From Ooceraea biroi (lineage: Eukaryota > Arthropoda > Insecta > Hymenoptera > Formicidae): a stretch of DNA of 64,000 nt. The notes under the pieces were generated by a model. That model saw only the letters and a list, made by a program, of their open reading frames with translations, did no database searches and was not told the DNA's origin. Below are positions 47,774-58,000 of the stretch, in pieces; position 1 is the stretch's first letter, and each line of letters begins with the position of its first letter. The translations under genes were made by a program, and so were the position numbers. The stretch lies in the NCBI RefSeq assembly GCF_003672135.1, contig NC_039515.1:1178001-1242000 (forward strand), written 5' to 3'.

Positions 47774-48475
47774 CAAGTGCATAAAAAATTCCAACTTATA
47801 CGCAACAGAAAGTTTAAAAAATATTTATTATAAAAATCAAAACTAAATATAAAATCAATTGTTAGCTAGCCAATAAGTATCTAGAAGCAATTCAGTTTGA
47901 GTGTTTTCTTTAAATATTTCCCATGCACTCTTTTATCGCATGACGACATTGAAGAACTTGACGTGCCCGGGTCGTATTAAAACATACTGTCCTACCTATT
48001 ATCTGTACTTTACATGTAAATTATTTAATGTATTGACTAAGTAATGAAAACAATTATTTATAATTAATTTACTAGTCTATAAAACTGTAAATGTGTTTAT
48101 TTTAATATTTCCAACTAAAAAGATTTGTGAGTCATTATTGAAAATTAAGATACAAGATATAAGATACAAGACACAAGAAAGAGAGATACAAATCAAGATA
48201 CTGTACAAATTTATAAGAATTATATAAGTTATATATAATTATATAAGATATTTACAAGAAGATATGTCCAATACGACCCAGGTACGCCAAGTACTTCAAG
48301 TCGTCATGCGATAAAAGAGTATGCATGGGAAATATTTAGAGAAAACACTCAAACTGAATTGCTTCTAGATACTTATTGGCTAGCTAACAATTGATTTTAT
48401 ATTTAGTTTTGATTTTTATAATAAATATTTTTTAAACTTTCTGTTGCGTATAAGTTGGAATTTTTTATGCACTTG
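47774..48475. repeat. Long inverted repeat, ~174-bp arms
   Basis: Arms 47774-47947 and 48300-48475 are nearly identical as reverse complements (seen differences: one substitution and a TA insertion), with weaker complementarity continuing into a roughly 350-bp spacer. Left arm begins CAAGTGCATAAAAAATTCC. It may be a fold-back transposon; no target duplication was recognised. The 83-aa ORF at 47582-47833 overlaps the left arm and is not recognised. Confidence 0.85.
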
Positions 48476-49700
48476 CCGTAGGGGAGACCGGGGACAAAAG
48501 TACCATTTTGTATTTAAGATTTTATAACAATTAAAATATAATAACCACGCAAAAAGGATACGTACCTTTAGATGTAGAATTTATTTGACTACAAAATTAT
48601 ATTATGCCAAATTTTACAACATAACTAGGAAAAAAGTTATTACTATTAAAATGATATGAGGAATACACTGGTACAATCGTCCCAACCCCCGGGACGGTTG
48701 GGGACAATTGTACCATATTATTTATAAGCAAAATAATGGTTATTTCTCAAGTTTTATTAATCAGTCTTACACACTAACACCTTCTACAAGAATGACAACC
48801 AAAAAAATTTATTAACATGCCAACATCACCCGGTAAAAAATGTTTTATATATAATCTCAGTGAGCATTGTGATATCAAAAAGAGCTCTTCAAGTAATCAA
48901 GTTTGAGAGTTGGACTTCTGACAATGCCATCTTGAAGATAACATAATAATGTCAATAAGCTCTCTAATGCGTCAATATTTGAGATAAAAAAGACATCACA
49001 TAAATGACATCTAAAGGAATACAAGAATTTGATATCTTATAAATGTCAAGAAAATGTTAACATTAAGAATTGCTATTTACTAGTACTATTTATATGAAAA
49101 AAAGATAAAATAACCGAATATATGTATTACATATATAAAATTTTATTATACGTACATATAGAATATAATATTATTATAATATTATAAAATCATTTTAGAA
49201 ATTACATTTTAGCAATACAAAAATAATTTTTTTATAACATACAAAACTATAATTTTAAAAATAATAGAAAATGCTGAATTGGTGTATGTATACGACTCAC
49301 ATATATATATATATACAAAAAATGAACATGTTATATTAAAATTTTAATTAAACTTTTAATTTCATTTGAATACTTGCCATATTGCACACACGTGAAAAAT
49401 AAAATCATGACAATATAAAGAAAATTTCAATATTACTTTTAAACATTTTTTAAAAATTTACCGATAAACAAACTCAAATATTAGAGTCAAAATCAAATAT
49501 TAAAAAAATTAATGGATGCATTCAGTAATATAATCGCTCACTGAACGACTAAGTAGATCCGCTACTTTTTCTCCACTATTTTTCTAAACATTTCATTTCT
49601 TCAATTCATGTCGTTTGGTATTTTGATTGATCCGATCTCCAGCATGCTGTAGCCAGATTAACATTTATGTCAAAAACACCCAGTATAATTTCGAAGTAAT
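48476..49700. other. AT-rich DNA with possible short repeat
   Basis: GGGGACAAAAGTACCATTTT near 48491 and GGGGACAATTGTACCATATT near 48700 are similar words bracketing about 220 bp. The rest is AT-rich with an (AT)n run near 49300. No gene seen. Confidence 0.35.
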
Positions 49701-49869
49701 TTAAAAGTACTAAATAAAAATATAAAATTACCGATAATGACATCAACAAATTTCATGCCTCTCGTTTGTATGGTATTTTTTTGTCCTGTCCATGAGAGTT
49801 TGTAAGCTAGTTGATCAGTTAGAGTAAGTTTTAATGCATTTCTTACATGTTGTTCCGGATGTTTTTCTC

Positions 49870-51150
49870 CTGTCCCATATAGCACAGAAGCTTGCACCAA
49901 CATTGCAGCAACGTTGCAACGTTGCAAATTGCAATGCAACAGTACAAAGACATTGCAGAGATATATATCCGCAAAATACCAGCACACTTGTAGCAACATG
50001 ACATTAATATTTCGGAAACATTGCACAATCAAAATTTGTAATTAATTAATATTAATAATTCATTTTATTAAAACATTGGAGTCTTCCTATCCTAACGAGA
50101 TTCGTCCAAATCTATTCGATCAATGATGTGTGATGACCAGAATCTGAGCTCGATAATATATATGTGCATGCGGTGTTTGTCTCTTTCGACTATCTAAAGA
50201 ACATGGTGGTTGTACGACGCGAGCATCATTCTAAAAGAAAGTAGTTACGTAAAAGAAAAAGGTAAGTACTTTTTTATAATATTATGTCTAATTATAGCAC
50301 TTGTGTGCTGTTAATCTTGTATCTATTAATTATAATAGAGAATCACTCTATTTGCCTATCTTACGGTTTATATTACTATAACCTCAAAATTATGGAAATT
50401 CAGTAGAAAACTGCATATTAATAGTTGTAATATTTTTAATAACTTTTTCTGTTATAGAAGCTGTTCATGAAATACACAATCATGCCACTGATGCAGAAAT
50501 TGCTGAATGCATTTCCAAGTGGCGTGCTCAAGCTCCGATTAGGATTGAGAGATCAAAGTATGTTATTTTACATATAATTCTATACATACTTGCAATATGT
50601 ATATTTTTATGTAATTTTATGCTAATATATGAATTTTAATTCCTATTTTATTTTTACAGGCAACATACAAACAAAAACGAAGAAGATTCAATTATTTAAT
50701 TAAAGGAAAAATATTTTAACATAATTAAAGGAAAAATATTTTAACATAATTAAAGGAAAAATAATATTTCAAGAAGAGGATTTTTAAGTTTTTTTTTATA
50801 AAGAACAGTTACTTTTTTATAACAAAAATAGAGAAAATGTTTATTTCATTTTTATTACTATTGTTATATTACATATAATTGTCTATTTATGTTAATAAAT
50901 AAAAATATTGAAGTTATATAAATAAAAATATTTAAAGTATATAATAATGAATAATTATAATTATTGCAAATTCATTACATTGCAATATTATTATGACGTT
51001 TCGTTGCAATGTTCCGAAAAGCGGACATTTTCATATTCCTGCAATCCGATAGCAATGCTGCAGAAACATTTCGCAGTGAATTTGCAATGTTGCTACGTTG
51101 CGGTTGAAGATTCCTGCAATATATATGCAATCTTTTCGTGCTGTATGGGA
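49870..51150. repeat. Inverted pair of TGCAATGTT-rich repeats
   Basis: One copy at about 49870-50030 (minus sense, GCAATGTTTCCGAAA to ATATGGGACAG) and one at about 50947-51150 (plus sense, GCAATGTTCCGAAA to GTATGGGATAG). They face each other around the plus-strand DUF4806-like exons. Both are rich in short TTGCAA/GCAACGTTGC words. Confidence 0.6.
50200..50700 (+). pseudogene. Plus-strand exons with DUF4806-like C-terminus
   Basis: An exon ending AAAGAAAAAG|GTAAGT (50261) and one opening CTGTTATAG|AAGCTGTTC (about 50456) give SSYVKEKEAVHEIHNHATD and then AECISKWRAQAPIRIERS; a further exon ends in a TAA near 50702. The second exon would also fit in phase after the minus-strand exon ending at 49735. 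Either a displaced last exon or part of another gene copy. Confidence 0.4.
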
Positions 51151-52035
51151 TAGTTCTAATTAATTTTTTCTATAAAAGATTATTTAAATGTAACTATAGT
51201 GTAGATATATTTTAGTTTTTTATGTGTAATTGATAAAAAGTACTTACATATTGCAATAAAGATACCGAGTCTTGTGTTAACAATTTATTAAATTCCTCTA
51301 GTGCTTCATGCGTTCCAATCTAAGTAAATTGAAATTTATTACATTCTCTTGTGAAGAATGGGGATGGACATCTAACAACAATTGTTGGATTGTAACCAAT
51401 AATCGTGTAATTTTGTTCATGTCATTTCGACAAGCTTCTGTTTGAGAAAAAGAGTAATATAGATATATGATCAACAACTATATATATTATACATACTTCC
51501 ACATCATCTTCCACATTATTTACCACATCACTTTGTATCTGTTTGTATTGTATCTTTGTATCATGTAAATATTCATATTCTTTAAGGAGTCTTCTATTTT
51601 TTTTACTTACAGATAAGCTTTTCAATTTTTTGCGAAATGACATTTTGAACTCTACTTTAAAAATGATTACACAAAAACTATAAATCAAAATAAATATACC
51701 ATAAAATAAACGTTACCTCTTGTTTCCTTCTTGTTACCTCTCTTCCTAGTCTCTTCTAGTCAGATTATGTTCCACTCAGTGAACTTTATTAACAAATTAT
51801 AGGAAAAAATAAAAGCCGAGTGAGACCGAAAAATAGTGCCAAAGTTCTTTCTCTCTTTAAGAGTAATTTTCTCTCTCTATATATAGTAATTCTTTATATT
51901 TTATAAATATTTCTGCGTGCAATGTAGCGCTATACCATATGAAAGTAAATGATCGCAAATAACCGCGCGAGGCACGATTGCACGGAAGGTATCATAAAGA
52001 GCTTTTTTGAAAGACATCTTATGAAAAGATAACTT

Positions 52036-53042
52036 CCCAGTAAGCAAAATGTGTGCAATCTGCCAGCAGATTGGCAACAGATTACTGCAGAAGTTGATAG
52101 CAAATTGGCATCCGTTATGTCCGCGTTAGGATAATGATCTGCCAGCAGAGCCTGCTAACAGACTCTGACAGCAGATTGGCGGCAGAAACCGAGCAGGATC
52201 TGTTAACATTTGACGGCAGATTGACAGCAGAAACCGAACAGAATCTGCAGCTTTTGGCCATTCATATTTACGATATATTAAAGCATGTGTTTACTTTTAA
52301 CACACTATAAATTGGCATTTTATATTACCATGTGTTAAAAGAACGCATTTGTTTGTTTGTTAAATTAAAGTACATTTGGCTTGATGTGTCTTTCTGACAG
52401 TTCGTTGTATAATCTCTCTTATTGTTAATTTATTCTAATCTGAAGTCCGAATTTTGCTTTCGAACTTCAGATTGCTTGTGGCGTGCGTGAACTACATGGA
52501 CGTTGTCCATGGGAGCCTCTGTGCTGCAAGTGCAAAAATTTACAGAAAAATTAATATTATCATGCCAAGGCGCGTATATTAACTTATATAACTGTTAGGC
52601 TAAATCTTAACATCGAGTAAGAACTCGACGTGTGCACCGCATAGCGGTGCGGAGTAAAAACACATATTCATAGCCGTATAAATTTGAATACTGTCAAAAG
52701 CTGCAGATCCTGTTCGGTTTCTGCTGCCAATCTGCTGTTAGATTCCGCGCGCGCATATCTTGCTCGGTTTCTGCTGCCAATCTGCCGTTAGATTCCGCGT
52801 GCGCAAATCTTGCTCGGTTTCTGTCGACAATCTGACTTCAAGCTATGTTTGCAGATTCTGCTCGGTTTCTGCCGCCAATCTGTTCTTAGATTTTGTGAGC
52901 AAGCTCTGTTACATTTCTGGCACCAATTTGTCGAATTAATCGTTAATAACAACTTCTGTATCAAATTTGTTGTCTTTTGTCTGGCAATAGTTGATAGCAG
53001 ATAGTTAGCATCATCTGCTTTCGGCAGACTTGGCTATCTGGG
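52036..53042. mobile_element. Non-autonomous element with subterminal CTGCTCGGTTTCTGC repeats
   Basis: Ends CCCAGTAAGC and GGCTATCTGGG are imperfectly complementary. Inside, a block rich in GGCAGATTGACAGCAGAAAC (52130-52260) is answered by inverted tandem units of about 50 bp at 52690-52920 (TGCTCGGTTTCTGCTGCCAA). No transposase. Class unknown. Confidence 0.55.
52690..52920 (+). repeat. Four degenerate ~50-bp tandem repeats
   Basis: Units centre on CTCGGTTTCTGCTGCCAATC followed by TTAGATT and GCGCGCA-like words. They lie within the larger element at 52036-53042. Confidence 0.7.
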
Positions 53043-53369
53043 TTATTGATATCGTTTTTAGATGTTAATGAGGTCTACAAAAAGTCTTCTTAAAGAACTC
53101 ATGCTCTCAATAATGCTCACTGGGGCTCTTATCTCCTAACAAAATCATTTCCGATTTTAATAAAATCTGTTGAAATTAAAATTGCGCCTGAATTGATACG
53201 TATAATAATTCACATTACACAAATAGTTTCGCAAACACTTATGAATTATCTAAATCCATACGGTTTATCTAATGATTCCGTAACAAGAGCAGAGAAAAGT
53301 GATAACACAAATGCTGTGATATGTGCTTTGCAACACAATGATAGAATTAAAAAAGTACAATCCATATAT

Positions 53370-53699
53370 AGATAGCAGTGAGAGTTCAAAAAGGATTCAT
53401 TTGTCATGTCACCAATTCGGAGTTCATTTTCAGGGGGTCTATTACGTATCTCTTCACGGAGTGAAAATGTGAAAAATGAGCAAATTTACTAGAATATTTA
53501 TAATTTAATTGGTCAACACCTAGTAAATTTGCTCACTTTTCGCATTTTCACTCCGTGAAGAGATACGTAATAGACCCCCAGATGCAAAAAGAATAGAAAA
53601 GATGTTATGGAGCGTAAAAGAATTCTTTTTGCATCTGAAAATGAACTCAAAATTGGTGACATACAAATGAATTCTTTTTGAACTCTCTCTGCTATCTGG
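53370..53699. mobile_element. TIR element with nested fold-back insertions
   Basis: Outer ends AGATAGCAGTGAGAGTTCAA and the complement finishing CTCTCTGCTATCTGGG. Inside lies a second inverted repeat at 53433-53579 (GGGGGTCTATTACGTATCTC) and a third short one at about 53579-53637 (CAGATGCAAAAAGAAT). The outer right end shares CCCAGATAGC with the element at 52036-53042. Confidence 0.7.
53433..53579. mobile_element. Nested MITE with GGGGGTCTATTACG ends
   Basis: Arms of about 60 bp, GGGGGTCTATTACGTATCTC through CGGAGTGAAAATG and GAGCAAATTTACTA, answered by their complement. The centre is about 30 bp of AT-rich sequence. Confidence 0.75.
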
Positions 53700-53929
53700 G
53701 AAGAAAAGCTTTTTATTTTATTTTTATTTAAATACTCTTTTATCATTGTTACATGGTACGTGTTACATAGGCAGCTAGGCATAGAAATAGATTAAGCCCT
53801 GTATTTTATAAGAAAATTTTTGCTCTATAAGATCTGTAGCTCTTTTCTTTTCGCTCGTCGCTCTTTCTCTCTTGCTCTACAGTGCTGCATAACTTATAGA
53901 GATACAGCGTTACAGAGGATTTGTACAGA

Positions 53930-54690
53930 ATATATTTCTTAATTGGAATCAATGAAAGAATAGCTATGTTAAAAAAAAGAAAAGATAGAGAAACTCGATT
54001 CTTTTTCAAGCAGTATAATATCGCAATTGCGACAGTTCTCTTTCAAAGCTTGACGCTCAATTCGCTTGATTCATAACACTTTTTTGGCTAATGATAAGGC
54101 AGGAGCACAGACTTTTGCATAAGCGCATAAAAAGATGCATAAGGAATTTGATTGGTCTATAAGCATATGCATAAGGAAATGGACCAATCAAATTCCTTAT
54201 GCATCTGTTATGTGGTTATGCAAAAGTCTGTGCTCCTGCCTATAGAGGTAAAAAAGTACAAGAAAATCATATTTTTATTGATACAAGATACATGTTATAT
54301 AGGCGGAGTAATAAAATAGATTCAATTGAATCAATGAAAGATGTTGGTTAAAAAAAAAAGAAAATCGACTCCTTTTGAAACAGCATAATGTCACAATTGC
54401 GACAGTTCTCTTCCAAGGTTTGACGCTCAATTCAACAGTCTAATTTCAAGTCGTCCGCTAAAGAAAGTGTACGAGGTAACGAATCGTCGAGCTCAACATG
54501 AGTAATAAAATACATTCAATTGGAATCAAAGAACGTTATGCTAGTTAAAAAAAGAAGAGAGAAGAAATCGACTCTTTTTGAAGCAGCATAATGTCGCAAT
54601 TGCGAGGGTTCCTTGACATTTTGATAGCCTAATTTCAAATCATTCGTCGAAGAAAATGCACGAGGTAACTAATCGCCGAGCTCAACGAGA
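53930..54690. repeat. Three degenerate direct repeats
   Basis: Blocks at about 53940-54060, 54315-54435 and 54510-54630 share TTGGAATCAATGAAAG, a poly-A/AAGAAA tract, ATCGACTCTTTTTGAAGCAG and CAATTGCGACAGTTCTC. The last two are each followed by a CGAGGTAAC-AATCG-CGAGCTCAAC block. The MITE at 54098-54241 lies between the first two. Confidence 0.7.
54098..54241. mobile_element. MITE with GGCAGGAGCACAGAC ends
   Basis: About 144 bp. Left GGCAGGAGCACAGACTTTTG and right CAAAAGTCTGTGCTCCTGCC are perfect complements over 20 bp; complementarity continues through GATGCATAAGGAATTTGATT. No ORF. Confidence 0.85.
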
Positions 54691-55033
54691 CTTTTGTCGC
54701 ATCGTCTAGACCAAGTACGAGGCATCCTGTTCAGCCACCGCTCTGGTGGGTGTTTAGGCCGCTTTGTGAGTTGATGACGATGCGAATTGCAGTTGCGCTT
54801 ATCAAAACCGATGTTGATATCGACAGAGTTCGAGAGAAGAGCACTCAGTCCGAGGGCACTGGCGACACACGCTACATAGCGAGATAATCGATTATCCAGC
54901 ATGCATTCTCGTACGTTTAGTCACGCAATATATCACGTGAAAGCGATTACGAGAACGTAATACAGCTCCACTTTGCATTGCTTCGCGCAACAGGAGCAAA
55001 ACGTGATCGGAGTCTATCTAAGGCAAACCTTAG

Positions 55034-58000
55034 CTACTTTCCTTTTTTCATCTTCTTCTTCTCGTTCTCTGCGTTCAATCTCTCAAGTTCCAACTCCAGA
55101 GCCCTTTGTTTCCGTCGACAGGTTGGCGTCTTGGAAAACCAAGCTGTAACATTTAAAATCTTTATTAACTATTTCTTTATTTTTACACCAATTTTAATCA
55201 ATTATCTATCTAAAAAGAAAAAAATGTTTCGAAAACTTTCAGTCGTAATTTGTTTTTTACTGAATTTTCAGACTCGCAACGAGATAATTCAGTGAAAAGA
55301 AATTGCGACTAAAAGTTTTTGAAAAAGTTTTATCTTTTTAGATAGGCAATTGGTTAAGATTGGTACAAAAGAAAGAAATAGTCAAGGATTTCTTCCATTC
55401 TTCGGCTGGAAAACTTTCTCGCGGTGAACAAAACAGATAAAGAAGTATTTCACGAGAAATTTGTTTTCAATTCGTTATGAAATCGTTCGTCTTGCGCACG
55501 GTACGTAAGTAAAAATATAATTTAATCACTATGGAACGCGTGTCATGTTTGTGTTATGAATGACAATTGCATCATAAATGATAATAATACTATAATGCAA
55601 AGTAATAAAAAAATTGCCCAGAAATAGTTGTTTACTATAATATCACGAGAGAAAAATTATCTCGCGCTTTCATGCTACCGCATCGGTGCACTGAACCGTT
55701 ACAAACCTAGGAAGGCGTCCTCCTCTTCGCGATACACCGGATCCTTGAAACTTAACGCGTTCACCAATTCGGCATGCGTCAGAGGATGAGTTCGTAGTTG
55801 TACCATCCGTTTTGTAGTCATTACCTGCCTCCATAGTCGTGCATAATGCATAAGAAAGCATTAAATTAATAACAAAGGGAAAGTAATTAGCATGATAACG
55901 AGCTTGCCGTTAATAACATCATTAACATTCGGTATAGTTTCAATTACCAATTACCTCATCGAGCACTGCTAAGACAGTACCGATAGTAAAACCATCGCAC
56001 GCTTTGGCCATGGCCGACGTGTCAAACTGCCGACTGATACCCGAGTACTGAAAATAGAGACATCGCAATTTCCGAAAAGGTCCGAGGAAGCTCGATCGCA
56101 CTTTAAATTCTGCCTGTATTGCTCACTTTGTACAACAAATCTTTCCATACGAGGGACATACTGCCATAGTCTGGTCTGGGAATATATATGACCTTGTCAT
56201 AAGCCTGAAACAAGAGCTTTTGATCTCCGTCCCAAGGCTTATTGGACGTTCCGACGATCAGAACCCTGTCCTCAGCTGTGACATTCCTCACTAATCTTGG
56301 AAGATCTTTTTTCATGCGTTTCGGATCGGTCTTGTCCGTTTTTGGCACTTTTTTTACAAACGGTTTCTCCGCCTCGTCCATGAAAATTACCGATGGCTGC
56401 AACAATCGCGATACCTTCAACGGAAAAGAGAAATGTTCACGATTCACTTTGACAAGGCCAAGTTTCGAATTTGTAATGATTCTTAAATATCTTGGTGCGC
56501 GCATATCTTGTTGATCAACGAGTCTAATGTAATGCAAACCTTTGAGATTAAATGAACGAGCATGATCTGTCCTGATCTGCTGGGATATTTGCCAGCGATA
56601 TTCGCCGGTGTGATGTCGAAGAGCGTAGCTCCGAGTTCCGTGCAGATTGCGTTCACCAAGAACTTTTTGCCGCTACCGCGCGGACCCGCTATCAGAACCG
56701 ATCTCACAAGAGGCGTGAGTTCTCTCAGCACTTCGTTACCCAGTGGAAGTATGCAGTATTCAGCGATCAGTTGTCTTGTGTCACCTGATGTAATTTTACT
56801 GTATATCATTGTTGTACTGGATATTTTGTTGGGTTGACCGGAAAGTCCATGCTGACTCCTTTAACAAAGTTTTGCGTCTGAACTTTGTCAAAAAATCTGC
56901 ATGGACCTTCTGGTCGCAAAACTATGTATTAATTCTTAATGCAGTTTTGAATTTTGCTAAAAGGGTCGGCAAAAATTTTCTGGTTAATCCAATACAAATT
57001 TACACTTAATATATTTACACTTATAATATATTTACACTTAATATATTAGGTTTGCAAATTAAATTGATGCTTTTTTGAAGAAATTAAGCCTTCCTTCCAA
57101 ACAGTAATAAATATATTATTTTTTGAAACATTTATTTTCTAATACTTTTCATACATCTATCTTTAATATATCTATCGAGCAACTGACCTTGCGATGCTCT
57201 CCCGAAAAAAGAAGATAAATTGTTAGGAAGGCGCTCACAGCAAGTTTTGAATACGAGCGTTATCAGCGATGGCTTTGCAAGACAACCATATTTTTATGTT
57301 ACCGTCGTGATAAATAATCTTTTGTTTTTTGTTTTGTCCTGTCTGTCTTTATAAATGTCTCGCATATATGTTTGTAACTGCTGTTGCATGAAAAAAGCCT
57401 GTTTAATAGTTGCATACCGGTAGATATTATTGGGTCGTCCGGAAAGTTCGTGCCGATTTTGAAGGAAAATTCAAAGGCAACATTTTTTTATGTCGATAAC
57501 TATTTATTGACTTATGTATGCACCGTTTTGTTTCACAACCTTTGTCCATCTTTCACGCAACTGGAAGATTCCATTCTCCCAGAACTTCTTAGGTTTCTCG
57601 GCGAAAAACTCCTCAAGGTGGTTTTTTATGTCGATCAAAGAGTTGAAGTTCTTGCCGCTAGGAGAATTTTGCAAAGACCTAAATAAGTGAAAGTCTGAAG
57701 GTGCAATGTCTGGTGAATACGGTGGGTGAGGTAGCACATCCCAGCCAAACTCCAACAATTTTTGTCGGGTAGTCAAAGAAACATGAGGTCTGGCATTGTC
57801 CTGATGGAACACGACGCCCTTCCTGTTAGCTAATTCTGGACGTTTTTCCTGAATCGCTGTCTTTAATTCGTCCAGTTGCGAGCAGTACTTATCTACATTT
57901 ATCGTTTGGTTGTGTGGTAGGAGCTCATAATATAGGATTCCTTTCCAATCCCACCAGACACAGAGCATGACTTTTTTTGGACGAAGGCCGGCTTTCGGAG

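Larger units (their letters stand above)
49735..51643 (-). pseudogene. Scrambled DUF4806-like gene remnant
   Basis: Minus-strand pieces resemble an insect DUF4806 protein: MSFRKKLKSLSVSKKNRR (from 51643), a piece from about 51437 (RNDMNKITRLLVTIQQLL), [17 protein letters not shown] (about 51331-51246), and EKHPEQHVRNALKLTLTD plus LAYKLSWTGQ (about 49860-49735). The pieces do not join cleanly: a frame change occurs near 51332. The expected C-terminal piece (DAEIAECISKWRAQA) lies on the plus strand at about 50456-50700, between the last two pieces. Family assignment is from memory of the domain pattern and is tentative. Function, if any, is unknown. Confidence 0.45.

Noticed and set aside
47582..47833. 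83-aa lysine-rich ORF
   Set aside because: Half of it lies in an arm of the long inverted repeat and nothing identifies it as a gene; noted only within that repeat.
52690..52920. CRISPR-like spaced repeats
   Set aside because: The units are degenerate, contiguous and part of a eukaryotic transposable element.
54669..54902. 77-aa minus-strand ORF MLDNRLSRYVACVASALGLS
   Set aside because: Starts with ATG but has no known motif and its 3' end enters the local repeat block. Too weak to call.
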